NCBI RefSeq assembly: GCF_008801695.1
Contig: NZ_VZPF01000002.1
Coordinates: forward strand, 1-64,000
DNA: 64,000 nt
Direction: 5' to 3'
Source: Pantoea stewartii subsp. stewartii
GTDB taxonomy: Bacteria > Pseudomonadota > Gammaproteobacteria > Enterobacterales > Enterobacteriaceae
The notes under the pieces are model-generated. The model saw only the letters and a program-made list of their open reading frames with translations, was not told where the DNA came from and did no database searches. Shown piece after piece: positions 1-8,019 of the stretch. Within the stretch, counting starts at the first letter, position 1. The number at the start of each line of letters is the position of its first letter. The translations under genes and the position numbers were made by a program.

Positions 1-96
1 ACGTGGTTGCGTTACGTCATCGGTCATATACAGGACTGGCCGGTGAACCGGGTCCGCGATCTGCTGCCATGGAAGGTCGAGCTTCCCTCTGCCTGA
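1..96 (+). CDS. IS66-family transposase (TnpC type), C-terminal end only
   Basis: The first 96 bases read as an open frame of 31 residues ending in TGA, with the start outside the window. The peptide ends in a segment containing NRVRDLLPW, which resembles the conserved C-terminal tail of IS66-family DDE transposases (pattern NR.-.LLPW). A typical IS66 inverted repeat follows within 30 bases, which supports the call. The protein would cut and join DNA ends during transposition. Whether the rest of the element is intact cannot be judged, because it lies to the left of the window. It could also be a remnant of a decayed copy. Confidence 0.8.
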   Translation, partial: TWLRYVIGHIQDWPVNRVRDLLPWKVELPSA

Positions 97-126
97 ACGT
101 CAATACGGTCTGAATGCGACGCTTAC
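1..126 (+). mobile_element. Right end of an IS66-family insertion sequence
   Basis: After the transposase stop there are about 30 bases ending in GCGACGCTTAC at 116-126. Read on the minus strand this is GTAAGCGTCGC, the typical outer end of IS66-family inverted repeats, so the element boundary is placed at 126. IS66 elements make 8-bp target duplications; the first 8 flanking bases here (127-134, CTTTAAAT) would be one copy, but the partner lies outside the window. The element sits about 130 bp beyond the end of ycaO and leaves that gene and its apparent terminator intact. Confidence 0.75.
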
Positions 127-181
127 CTTTAAATAATGATGATAAAAACGCTGAACAATACATCCCTTAAATACTTATTCT

Positions 182-216
182 CAAAAAAAGAAAGGCACCC
201 ATTAAATAAGGTGCCT
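182..216 (-). terminator. Rho-independent terminator of ycaO
   Basis: Inverted repeat AGGCACC (193-199) / GGTGCCT (210-216). On the minus strand it is followed by a T-rich tract (TTTCTTTTTTTGAGA), about 45 bases past the ycaO stop. The arrangement fits an intrinsic terminator for the minus-strand ycaO transcript and would also separate it from the neighbouring IS66 element. Confidence 0.7.
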
Positions 217-259
217 GTGAGATTATTATCGCTTTATCCTGAAACAGAGCCGCGAAATA

Positions 260-2023
260 TTAGGCGTTTTTCCAGTAAAGACGTTTCGCCTTTTGCAGCT
301 TTTCATAGGCAGCAAGCAAAGCCTGATGAGCAGGGAAAGCCTTAAGATCACTGTCTACCGGCTGGAGGCCATTGAAGGCCGCCTCACCGCTGATTGCGGC
401 CGAGGCGGCGTCGACAGCGTCAGCACCATACATACGCACAAAGGCTGCGTGATACTCAAGCGGATTCCGCTCATCTTCCATCGCCAGCAGCAGCAGAGTT
501 TGCAGACAGCGGTAATAATTTGCACGCTCCGGGCTGAATACGGAGCCATTAAATTCCATTGTCCATTCCGTCCAGATCAGCGCCTGATCGAGATCACCGC
601 CAGCCAGGGCCAGCATGGCTTTGAGTTCACCAATGCGCAGCGTGTACCAGCCGTTATCTTTGCCTGTCGCCAGTCCCAGCAACTCGCGGACACGCGTGAA
701 GTCATCAAAACCTTCTTCGTCCAGCTGAGAAATTAAATCCAGGTACTCTTCCGGATTCCAGTTGCTGCCGGGCAGGGCCAGAAGCGTTTCACGAATACCT
801 GCACCCATGCTGTTATTCGCCAGCAACAAGTCTTCAGCCGGATAAATATCTGACATACCGGGCACAATAATGCGGCAGGCATACACACCGAGGTGCTCAT
901 AATCAGCGATGTAAACGTCCTGACCTTCGGCTTTGAAAATCGCCATGAGCGTACTGAATTCCTGCTCGGTGGTGCCATCAAATTTCCAGTCAACGAAGGG
1001 ATAATCCGCTGTTTCTTTAAACAGATCCCAGGAGATCAGGCCGCTTGAATCGATAAAGTGGGTTTCCAGGTTGGCGTGCTCTGCCACTTCTTCATCATCA
1101 AACGTGGGCGGCGTGAACACATCCAGATCTTTCAGGCTGCGGCCCTGAAGCAGTTCGGTAACGGTACGCTCCAGCGCGACACCAAAATCAGGGTGCGCGC
1201 CAAAAGAGGCGAAACAGGTGCCGTTGGCAGGATTAAACAGCACAACGCAGATAACCGGATATTTCCCACCCAGTGACGCGTCATAGGCAAAAATCGGGAA
1301 CCCTTCGGCTTCCAGACGGGCGATGGCCTCAACCACATCGGGGTAACGCGCCATCACGGATTCAGGAATGGCAGGCAGGCTGATGGACTCGGCGATGATA
1401 CGATTTTTAATATAGCGCTCGAAAACTTCTGACAGCCCCTGTACCCGTGCCTCGTTGGCCGTGTTGCCGGCGGACATGCCGTTCGACACATACAGGTTAC
1501 CGATAATATTCATCGGAATATAAACGATCTGCTGATCGGACTGACGGGTAAAGGGCAGGGCGCAGATGCCGCGTGCGCTGTTACCCGACTGGAGATCGAT
1601 TAAATCTGAAGCGGAGAGGGCGTTTTCAGGATCGTAAAAGGCGCGCAGGCGCGCATCCAGGATGCCTTCAGGCAGGCTGTCGTCTTCAGGAAGAGCAAAC
1701 CATTTTTCATTGGGATAGTGAACAAAATCCCCCTGGGCGATACTGTTGCCAAGCCAGAAATCAGCAAAAAAGTAATTCGTGGACAGGCGTTCAAAATATT
1801 CCCCCAGCGCCGAGGCCAGAGCGGCTTTTTTGCTGGCGCCCTTACCATTGGTGAAGCAGAGGGGGCAGTCGCGATCACGAATGTGGACAGACCAGACGTG
1901 TGGCACAGGATTCAGCCAGGAGGCTTCTTCAATATTAAAACCCAGATCCTGTAATTTGGTCTGGAAGCGTGAAATGGAGTCTTCCAGGGCGGCATCTTTG
2001 CCCGGGATAAAAGTTTGCGTCAT
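260..2023 (-). CDS. ycaO: YcaO, ATP-dependent cyclodehydratase-family protein (S12 methylthiolation accessory factor)
   Basis: The 587-residue protein aligns along its whole length with E. coli YcaO (586 aa), from MTQTFIPGKDAALEDSISRF to the C-terminus. YcaO-domain proteins use ATP to activate backbone amides. E. coli YcaO has been linked genetically to RimO-dependent beta-methylthiolation of ribosomal protein S12, and its own substrate is not firmly known. The conserved ATP-binding core lies in the first 400 residues, followed by a helical TPR-like tail. The frame is open 35 codons further upstream, but the ATG at 2023 matches the E. coli N-terminus and has AGAGAG upstream. In E. coli the next genes in this direction are focA-pflB; here an IS66 element follows. 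Confidence 0.95.
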   Translation of the reverse strand: MTQTFIPGKDAALEDSISRFQTKLQDLGFNIEEASWLNPVPHVWSVHIRDRDCPLCFTNGKGASKKAALASALGEYFERLSTNYFFADFWLGNSIAQGDFVHYPNEKWFALPEDDSLPEGILDARLRAFYDPENALSASDLIDLQSGNSARGICALPFTRQSDQQIVYIPMNIIGNLYVSNGMSAGNTANEARVQGLSEVFERYIKNRIIAESISLPAIPESVMARYPDVVEAIARLEAEGFPIFAYDASLGGKYPVICVVLFNPANGTCFASFGAHPDFGVALERTVTELLQGRSLKDLDVFTPPTFDDEEVAEHANLETHFIDSSGLISWDLFKETADYPFVDWKFDGTTEQEFSTLMAIFKAEGQDVYIADYEHLGVYACRIIVPGMSDIYPAEDLLLANNSMGAGIRETLLALPGSNWNPEEYLDLISQLDEEGFDDFTRVRELLGLATGKDNGWYTLRIGELKAMLALAGGDLDQALIWTEWTMEFNGSVFSPERANYYRCLQTLLLLAMEDERNPLEYHAAFVRMYGADAVDAASAAISGEAAFNGLQPVDSDLKAFPAHQALLAAYEKLQKAKRLYWKNA

Positions 2024-2333
2024 GGTGCCGCTCTCTCTGTAAATGGGGAGACATAAAGCGCGCAATGATACGTTTTTTACCGTCTGTTCGCTATCAAGAC
2101 GCCGCAATTTTACCGTCGTTTTTCTCATGCTTTGTCATCTGAGCCAAAGCCGGGACTGCATGAAAGGAAGCCGCCTCACAATATTTCGTGCCGGATTACA
2201 TTGGTAATATAACCTTCGGTGCGTCATGCCGAAAAAATGTGACCGCAGTTCGATTTATGATTGCAGCCACCAGAAGGCAGTGATAAAACCGAATCGTTAT
2301 TCATAACCGTTCAATATGACAGTGGTGAGGGAA
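2024..2333. promoter_or_regulatory. Divergent ycaO/serC promoter region (310 bp)
   Basis: No gene is visible here. The stretch separates divergent ycaO and serC. E. coli has ycaP in or near this gap; it is absent here. A plausible serC -10 element is TAATAT near 2205-2210, but no strong -35 partner was found. A second AT-rich stretch lies just before the serC start. In E. coli the serC-aroA operon responds to Lrp and CRP; no site could be confirmed by eye. Confidence 0.4.
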
Positions 2334-3419
2334 ATGACGCAAATTTATAATTTTAGCTCTGGGCCAGCGATGCTGCCGAGCGAAGTACTCCGCCGTGCAG
2401 AACAAGAACTGACAAACTGGCATGGTCTGGGAACTTCAGTAATGGAGATAAGCCACCGCAGTAAAGAATTTATTCAGGTGGCAGAAGAGGCTGAAGCGGA
2501 CTTCCGCGATCTGCTGAAAATTCCTTCCAATTACAAAGTATTATTCTGTCATGGCGGCGCACGTGCGCAGTTTGCTGCTGTACCGGGCAATTTACTCGGC
2601 AGTGCGACCAGTGCGGACTATGCAGATGGAGGCTACTGGGCTCACAGTGCCATTAAAGAAGCGGAAAAATATTGCTCACCGCGGACGCTGGATGTCAAAA
2701 CGACCCAAGAGGGTAAGCGCGCCATCCTGCCGATGCGCGAATGGGATGTCAGCGACACGGCCGCCTATTTGCATTTTTGCCCAAATGAAACCATTGACGG
2801 TCTGGCTATTGACGAAGAGCCTGACTTTGGTGACAAGGTTGTGGTCGCCGATCTTTCCTCCACGATTCTGTCACGCCCAATTGATATCAAGCGCTATGGT
2901 GTGATTTACGCAGGTGCGCAGAAAAATATTGGTCCGGCTGGCCTTACCCTGGTTATCGTACGGGACGATCTTCTCGGCAACGCGCATCAAAGCGTGCCTT
3001 CCATCCTTGACTACACCGTTCTGGCTGAAAATGATTCCATGTTTAATACGCCACCTACGTTTGCCTGGTATCTGAGTGGCCTGGTCTTTAAGTGGCTGAA
3101 GCAGAAGGGTGGTGTCGCTGAGATGGAAAAAATTAATCAGGCAAAAGCCGGATTACTCTATGGTCTCATCGATAACAGCGATTTTTACCGTAACGATGTG
3201 GCACTGCAAAACCGTTCCCGGATGAACATTCCTTTCCAACTGGCTGATGCCTCGCTGGACAGCCTCTTCCTGGAAGAGTCATTTAAGGCAGGTCTGCACG
3301 CATTAAAAGGTCACCGTGTTGTGGGCGGCATGCGTGCCTCAATCTACAATGCGATGCCATTGGAAGGCGTTAAAGCGCTGACCGATTTCATGATTGATTT
3401 CGAACGCCGCCACGGCTAA
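2334..3419 (+). CDS. serC: Phosphoserine aminotransferase SerC
   Basis: SerC converts 3-phosphohydroxypyruvate and glutamate to phosphoserine (serine synthesis) and the equivalent substrate in pyridoxal phosphate synthesis. The 361-residue product starts [15 protein letters not shown], the usual N-terminus of enterobacterial SerC, and carries the PLP-lysine motif [12 protein letters not shown] about half way along. A frame start 6 codons upstream is possible, but the ATG at 2334 is preceded by GAGGGA and matches the family. It is followed 80 bp later by aroA in the same direction, the conserved serC-aroA operon. A strong hairpin lies between the two genes. Confidence 0.97.
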   Translation: MTQIYNFSSGPAMLPSEVLRRAEQELTNWHGLGTSVMEISHRSKEFIQVAEEAEADFRDLLKIPSNYKVLFCHGGARAQFAAVPGNLLGSATSADYADGGYWAHSAIKEAEKYCSPRTLDVKTTQEGKRAILPMREWDVSDTAAYLHFCPNETIDGLAIDEEPDFGDKVVVADLSSTILSRPIDIKRYGVIYAGAQKNIGPAGLTLVIVRDDLLGNAHQSVPSILDYTVLAENDSMFNTPPTFAWYLSGLVFKWLKQKGGVAEMEKINQAKAGLLYGLIDNSDFYRNDVALQNRSRMNIPFQLADASLDSLFLEESFKAGLHALKGHRVVGGMRASIYNAMPLEGVKALTDFMIDFERRHG

Positions 3420-3451
3420 GTCTTTCACTGTCAGTGGAATGACTGACACCC

Positions 3452-3483
3452 GACTCCGCCCTCTGGCGGAGTCATCGTTTTTT
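3452..3483 (+). terminator. Intercistronic terminator/attenuator between serC and aroA
   Basis: A perfect 9-bp stem GACTCCGCC / GGCGGAGTC (3452-3460 and 3465-3473) with a 4-base CTCT loop is followed by ATCGTTTTTT. It has the form of an intrinsic terminator. Because aroA has no obvious promoter of its own in the remaining 17 bases, partial read-through of this hairpin probably sets the serC to aroA expression ratio. A similar arrangement is known in related enterics. Confidence 0.75.
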
Positions 3484-3499
3484 AAGGATTACGTTTCAC

Positions 3500-4786
3500 A
3501 TGCAAGATTCCCTGACCCTTCAGCCCATCGCTCGCGTTAATGGTACGGTTAATTTGCCCGGTTCCAAAAGCGTGTCAAACCGTGCGCTTCTGCTTGCTGC
3601 ACTGGCGAAAGGTAAAACCCGATTAACTAATCTGCTGGACAGCGACGATGTTAAGCACATGCTTAATGCGCTTGATGCACTGGGTGTTGAGTTCACGCTT
3701 TCCAGCGATCGTACGGTGTGCGAGGTGACAGGAAAGGGTGGGCCGCTGCATGCATCACAGCCCACAGAGCTGTTTCTGGGCAACGCCGGCACTGCCATGC
3801 GACCGCTTGCGGCAGCGCTTTGCCTGGGTGTGCAGGATGTCATCCTGACGGGCGAACCACGCATGAAAGAACGCCCTATCGGGCACCTGGTCGATGCACT
3901 ACGGCAAGGTGGGGCTACTATAGACTATCTCGAAAATACAGATTATCCCCCAGTCCGCCTGCGGGGTGGGTTTACTGGCGGCGACGTTACAGTAGATGGC
4001 AGCGTATCCAGCCAGTTTTTGACCGCGCTTCTGATGATGGCTCCGTTAGCTGAAAATCCTACCCGTATCAGCATTAAAGGTGAGCTGGTTTCCAAACCTT
4101 ACATCGATATTACTCTGCACCTGATGCGCTGCTTTGGTGTCGAGGTTGAGAATCAGCAGTATCAACACTTCCTGATTAAGGGTAAACAGCACTACCAGTC
4201 ACCAGGTGAATATCTGGTGGAGGGGGATGCGTCTTCTGCCTCCTATTTTCTTGCCGCAGCCGCAATCAAAGGCGGTACCGTGCGTGTCACCGGCATTGGT
4301 CGCAACAGCGTGCAAGGCGATATTCGCTTTGCGGATGTACTCGAAAAGATGGGTGCATCAATTGAGTGGGGCGATGACTATATTGCCTGCACGGCCAGGA
4401 CATTACGCGCCATTGATATGGATATGAACCATATTCCTGATGCTGCCATGACCATTGCCACTGCGGCATTGTTTGCAGAAGGTACGACGCAACTGCGCAA
4501 TATTTATAACTGGCGAGTTAAAGAAACGGATCGTCTGACGGCTATGGCAACCGAGTTGCGTAAAGTCGGTGCCAAGGTGGAAGAAGGGCACGATTTTATT
4601 CGCATCACGCCGCCTGAGACGTTGAAGCATGCCGACATCGGCACGTATAACGATCACCGTATGGCGATGTGTTTCTCGCTGGTTGCGCTGTCCGATACGC
4701 CCGTTACCATTCTTGATCCAGGCTGTACGGCAAAAACCTTCCCTGATTATTTTGAACAGCTGCAAAAAATTAGCGAAAACGCCTAA
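3500..4786 (+). CDS. aroA: EPSP synthase (3-phosphoshikimate 1-carboxyvinyltransferase) AroA
   Basis: AroA transfers the enolpyruvyl group of PEP to shikimate-3-phosphate, the sixth step of the shikimate pathway. The product is 428 residues (E. coli 427). It shows the N-terminal [19 protein letters not shown] motif, the [13 protein letters not shown] motif around residues 92-104 (PEP and glyphosate binding region) and the C-terminal [11 protein letters not shown] segment. The glycine in GNAGTA is retained, as expected of a class I, glyphosate-sensitive enzyme. The start ATG is preceded by AAGGATTACG. The gene is second in the serC operon. Confidence 0.97.
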   Translation: MQDSLTLQPIARVNGTVNLPGSKSVSNRALLLAALAKGKTRLTNLLDSDDVKHMLNALDALGVEFTLSSDRTVCEVTGKGGPLHASQPTELFLGNAGTAMRPLAAALCLGVQDVILTGEPRMKERPIGHLVDALRQGGATIDYLENTDYPPVRLRGGFTGGDVTVDGSVSSQFLTALLMMAPLAENPTRISIKGELVSKPYIDITLHLMRCFGVEVENQQYQHFLIKGKQHYQSPGEYLVEGDASSASYFLAAAAIKGGTVRVTGIGRNSVQGDIRFADVLEKMGASIEWGDDYIACTARTLRAIDMDMNHIPDAAMTIATAALFAEGTTQLRNIYNWRVKETDRLTAMATELRKVGAKVEEGHDFIRITPPETLKHADIGTYNDHRMAMCFSLVALSDTPVTILDPGCTAKTFPDYFEQLQKISENA

Positions 4787-4793
4787 TCCCCTC

Positions 4794-4825
4794 GCCCGAT
4801 GTCGTGCATCGGGCTCATCATCTTC
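4794..4825 (+). terminator. Probable terminator downstream of aroA
   Basis: An 8-bp perfect stem GCCCGATG (4794-4801) / CATCGGGC (4807-4814) begins 8 bases after the aroA stop. The following tract TCATCATCTTC is only moderately T-rich, so termination may be partial or Rho-assisted. E. coli has ycaL between aroA and cmk; here only this hairpin and the cmk promoter region are present. Confidence 0.5.
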
Positions 4826-4890
4826 AGGACGCTTTTCCACGCCAGAGGCCTTTTTCCTGGCTAAATTTCTCATTGCCTCTTCTCAAAAGG

Positions 4891-4930
4891 TAACTAAGCG
4901 TCGCCGGGCAGCGTATAATGCCCGACATTT
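4891..4930 (+). promoter_or_regulatory. Candidate cmk-rpsA promoter with GC-rich discriminator
   Basis: A perfect -10 hexamer TATAAT occurs at 4914-4919, followed by a GC-rich stretch GCCCGAC before the likely start site. Such discriminators are typical of stringently controlled promoters of the translation apparatus, which would suit a transcript containing rpsA. The -35 region (around 4891) is weak by eye. Confidence 0.55.
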
Positions 4931-4975
4931 GTGACGGCCAACCGGCCAAAATGCGCGCAGCAACAGGAGGGAATG

Positions 4976-5656
4976 ATGACAGCAACTGCCCCGGTCATAA
5001 CAATTGATGGGCCAAGTGGCGCGGGAAAGGGCACCCTGTGCAAGGCGATGGCGGAAGCATTACAGTGGCATTTACTGGATTCCGGCGCAATTTATCGTGT
5101 ACTGGCCTTAGCCGCATTACATCATCAGGTCGATATTGAGTCTGAAGAGGCGTTAGTGCCTATCGCCGCCCATCTGGATGTGCGTTTCCTTTCTCATCAT
5201 GGCGAAATGCAGGTCATCCTGGAAGGGGAAGACGTCACCAGCGAAATTCGTACCCAGGAAGTCAGTAATACCGCCTCACGCGTCGCGGCTTTCCCTCGCG
5301 TTCGGGAAGCGCTGTTACGTCGTCAACGCGCGTTTCGCGAGGAACCCGGTTTGATTGCAGACGGACGGGATATGGGCACCGTCGTTTTCCCCGATGCGCC
5401 TGTAAAGATTTTCCTTGATGCCAGCCCGGAAGAACGTGCTCAGCGACGTATGCTACAGTTGCAGGAGAATGGCTTTAATGTTAACTTTGATCGCCTTTTA
5501 GCCGAGATAAAAGAACGCGACGACCGCGATCGCAACCGCGCTATCGCACCGTTAGTCCCTGCTGCTGATGCTTTGGTGTTGGATTCAACCCAGATGTCCA
5601 TCGAGCAGGTTATTGATAACGCGTTAAATTATGCCCGCAAAACGCTTGGTGTGTAA
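4976..5656 (+). CDS. cmk: Cytidylate kinase Cmk
   Basis: Cmk phosphorylates CMP and dCMP with ATP, recycling pyrimidine nucleotides. The 226-residue product matches E. coli Cmk (227 aa) throughout. The P-loop GPSGAGKGT lies near the N-terminus, with the CMP-binding segment and [14 protein letters not shown] in the middle. Two adjacent ATGs occur (4973 and 4976). The second is chosen because it places GGAGG (4966-4970) at a better distance and gives the family N-terminus [15 protein letters not shown]. rpsA follows after a 121-bp leader and is probably co-transcribed. Confidence 0.95.
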   Translation: MTATAPVITIDGPSGAGKGTLCKAMAEALQWHLLDSGAIYRVLALAALHHQVDIESEEALVPIAAHLDVRFLSHHGEMQVILEGEDVTSEIRTQEVSNTASRVAAFPRVREALLRRQRAFREEPGLIADGRDMGTVVFPDAPVKIFLDASPEERAQRRMLQLQENGFNVNFDRLLAEIKERDDRDRNRAIAPLVPAADALVLDSTQMSIEQVIDNALNYARKTLGV

Positions 5657-5777
5657 TCTTCCGGCTTAAACGAATGTATTAACCCTGTGCCACGGATCCG
5701 GTGCAGGGCATGTGAAACAACCCCATCCGACATGATGTCAGATGGACGTTAAATTGAAGAATCCTAAGATTATCAAT
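5657..5777 (+). promoter_or_regulatory. rpsA leader (candidate S1 autoregulation region)
   Basis: These 121 bases between cmk and rpsA hold an imperfect hairpin CCCTGTGCC (5683-5691) / GGTGCAGGG (5700-5708), a second AT-rich part, and no good Shine-Dalgarno sequence directly before the rpsA ATG at 5778. In E. coli the rpsA initiation region also lacks a strong Shine-Dalgarno, is folded into hairpins and is repressed by excess free S1. The same layout here suggests the same control; the regulation itself is inferred. Confidence 0.5.
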
Positions 5778-7451
5778 ATGACTGAATCTTTTGCTCAACT
5801 ATTTGAAGAATCCCTGAAAGAAATCGAAACCCGCCCGGGTTCCATCGTTCGTGGCGTTGTTGTCTCTATCGACAAAGACGTTGTTCTGGTTGATGCGGGC
5901 CTGAAATCTGAATCTGCAATCCCTGCAGAGCAGTTCAAAAACGCAGCCGGCGAACTGGAAATCCAGGTTGGTGACGAAGTTGACGTTGCTCTGGACGCAG
6001 TGGAAGATGGCTTCGGTGAAACTCTGCTGTCACGTGAGAAAGCTAAGCGTCACGAAGCTTGGATCACGCTGGAAAAAGCTTACGAAGAAGCTGAAACTGT
6101 TACCGGTATTATCAACGGCAAAGTCAAAGGTGGCTTCACAGTTGAGCTGAACGGTATCCGTGCGTTCCTGCCAGGTTCACTGGTTGATGTGCGTCCAGTA
6201 CGCGACACACTGCACCTGGAAGGCAAAGAGCTTGAATTCAAAGTGATCAAGCTTGATCAGAAACGCAACAACGTCGTGGTTTCACGTCGTGCGGTTATCG
6301 AATCTGAGAACAGCGCAGAGCGCGATCAGCTGCTGGAAAACCTGCAGGAAGGCATGGAAGTTAAAGGTATCGTTAAGAACCTCACTGACTACGGTGCATT
6401 CGTTGATCTGGGCGGTGTTGACGGCCTTCTGCACATCACTGACATGGCCTGGAAGCGCGTTAAGCATCCAAGCGAGATCGTGAATGTTGGCGATGAAATC
6501 AACGTTAAAGTCCTGAAATTCGACCGCGAGCGTACCCGTGTATCTCTGGGTCTGAAGCAGCTGGGCGAAGATCCATGGGTGGCTATCGCTAAGCGCTATC
6601 CAGAAGGCACCAAGCTGACTGGTCGTGTAACCAACCTGACTGACTACGGCTGCTTTGTTGAAATCGAAGAAGGCGTTGAAGGCCTGGTACACGTTTCAGA
6701 AATGGACTGGACCAACAAAAACATCCATCCGTCTAAAGTTGTAAACGTAGGCGATGTGGTTGAAGTGATGGTTCTGGACATCGATGAAGAGCGTCGTCGT
6801 ATCTCCCTGGGTCTGAAGCAGTGCAAATCTAACCCATGGCAGCAGTTCGCTGAGACCCACAACAAAGGCGATCGCGTTGAAGGTAAAATCAAGTCAATCA
6901 CTGACTTCGGTATCTTCATCGGCCTGGACGGTGGCATCGACGGTCTGGTTCACCTGTCTGACATCTCCTGGAACGCGACTGGCGAAGAAGCCGTTCGTGA
7001 GTACAAAAAAGGCGACGAAATCGCTGCCGTTGTACTGCAGGTTGATGCAGAGCGCGAGCGTATCTCTCTGGGCGTGAAACAGCTGGCAGAAGATCCGTTC
7101 AACAACTACATCACTTTGAACAAGAAAGGTGCTATCGTCACCGGTAAAGTGACTGCAGTTGATGCGAAAGGTGCTACAGTTGAATTGGCAGACGGCGTTG
7201 AGGGTTACCTGCGCGCTTCTGAAGCTTCAATGGACCGTATCGAAGACGCTACACTGGTTCTGAACGTCGGTGACGACGTTGAAGCTAAATTTACTGGCGT
7301 TGACCGTAAAAACCGCTTAGTGAGTCTGTCTGTTCGTGCGAAAGACCAGGCTGACGAGAAAGAAGCTATCAACACTGTTAACACCAAACAGGAAGAAGGC
7401 AACTTCTCAAGCGCAATGGCTGAAGCGTTCAAAGCGGCTAAAGGCGAGTAA
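5778..7451 (+). CDS. rpsA: 30S ribosomal protein S1
   Basis: S1 is the large RNA-binding protein of the small subunit that brings structured mRNAs to the ribosome. The 557-residue length equals E. coli S1 and the two are nearly identical. Six S1 (OB-fold) repeats are visible, spaced about 85 residues apart; the first two are divergent and ribosome-binding, the last four RNA-binding (recurrent patterns such as [20 protein letters not shown] and [10 protein letters not shown]). The frame is open 12 codons upstream, but [13 protein letters not shown] is the invariant family start. A hairpin terminator follows, then ihfB. Confidence 0.98.
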   Translation: MTESFAQLFEESLKEIETRPGSIVRGVVVSIDKDVVLVDAGLKSESAIPAEQFKNAAGELEIQVGDEVDVALDAVEDGFGETLLSREKAKRHEAWITLEKAYEEAETVTGIINGKVKGGFTVELNGIRAFLPGSLVDVRPVRDTLHLEGKELEFKVIKLDQKRNNVVVSRRAVIESENSAERDQLLENLQEGMEVKGIVKNLTDYGAFVDLGGVDGLLHITDMAWKRVKHPSEIVNVGDEINVKVLKFDRERTRVSLGLKQLGEDPWVAIAKRYPEGTKLTGRVTNLTDYGCFVEIEEGVEGLVHVSEMDWTNKNIHPSKVVNVGDVVEVMVLDIDEERRRISLGLKQCKSNPWQQFAETHNKGDRVEGKIKSITDFGIFIGLDGGIDGLVHLSDISWNATGEEAVREYKKGDEIAAVVLQVDAERERISLGVKQLAEDPFNNYITLNKKGAIVTGKVTAVDAKGATVELADGVEGYLRASEASMDRIEDATLVLNVGDDVEAKFTGVDRKNRLVSLSVRAKDQADEKEAINTVNTKQEEGNFSSAMAEAFKAAKGE

Positions 7452-7462
7452 TCGACCTTGCA

Positions 7463-7487
7463 CCGGGCGGATTCATCCGCCCGGTTT
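7463..7487 (+). terminator. Hairpin after rpsA
   Basis: Perfect 8-bp GC-rich stem CCGGGCGG (7463-7470) / CCGCCCGG (7477-7484) with an ATTCAT loop, followed by only three T residues. It is probably a partial terminator between rpsA and ihfB, since the ihfB coding region begins 47 bp further on. Confidence 0.6.
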
Positions 7488-7533
7488 CGGTAAAGGCTGT
7501 CATACATTCCTGTAGGGATTAACCGGAGGTTAC

Positions 7534-7818
7534 ATGACCAAGTCAGAATTGATTGAAAGGCTGGCGGGACAGCATACTCATATACCGGCGAAAGTCGTTG
7601 AGGATGCAGTCAAAGAGATGCTTGAGCACATGGCCACAACGCTGGCACAGGGCGAACGCATTGAAATCCGGGGATTCGGCAGCTTTTCGTTGCACTATCG
7701 CGCACCGCGCACTGGCCGTAACCCGAAAACGGGTGACAAAGTGGATCTGGAAGGTAAATACGTTCCCCACTTCAAGCCGGGCAAAGAACTGCGTGACCGT
7801 GCTAACATCTACGGCTAA
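7534..7818 (+). CDS. ihfB: Integration host factor subunit beta
   Basis: IhfB pairs with IhfA to form IHF, which binds specific sites in the DNA minor groove and bends DNA sharply, helping transcription, recombination and replication. The 94-residue product has the same length as the E. coli protein and nearly the same sequence, including the [18 protein letters not shown] beta-arm whose proline intercalates into DNA. ACCGGAGG lies just upstream of the ATG. It stands between rpsA and comEC, as in other enterics, and ends at a strong terminator. Confidence 0.98.
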   Translation: MTKSELIERLAGQHTHIPAKVVEDAVKEMLEHMATTLAQGERIEIRGFGSFSLHYRAPRTGRNPKTGDKVDLEGKYVPHFKPGKELRDRANIYG

Positions 7819-7839
7819 GCCGATACCGAAACGCCTAAA

Positions 7840-7866
7840 CGACATCTCCGGATGTCGTTTTTTTTT
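7840..7866 (+). terminator. Rho-independent terminator of ihfB
   Basis: Perfect stem CGACATC (7840-7846) / GATGTCG (7851-7857) with a TCCG tetraloop, followed by nine T residues (7858-7866). A textbook intrinsic terminator 22 bp after the ihfB stop. Confidence 0.9.
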
Positions 7867-8019
7867 GCCCGCGTGATTATGTTCGCTCTCCCGCAAAAAA
7901 ATGCGTCTGCGCTGCAACGAATTATCCTCTCTGGAAACCCTTTCTTAATTCACTCTTTACGCGCTTTACCCTCAAAGTCTGAAGGACATACTTACGCCAG
8001 TTCATCAGCGGGATACGGT

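Noticed and set aside
136-345. 69-codon plus-strand frame between the IS66 end and ycaO
   Set aside because: It runs through the ycaO terminator hairpin and into the ycaO 3' end on the opposite strand; no ribosome-binding site or similarity.
7852-8019. Upstream extension of the comEC frame, 56 codons before 8020
   Set aside because: The extension starts inside the ihfB terminator and shows no similarity to ComEC; the ATG at 8020 gives the expected N-terminus.
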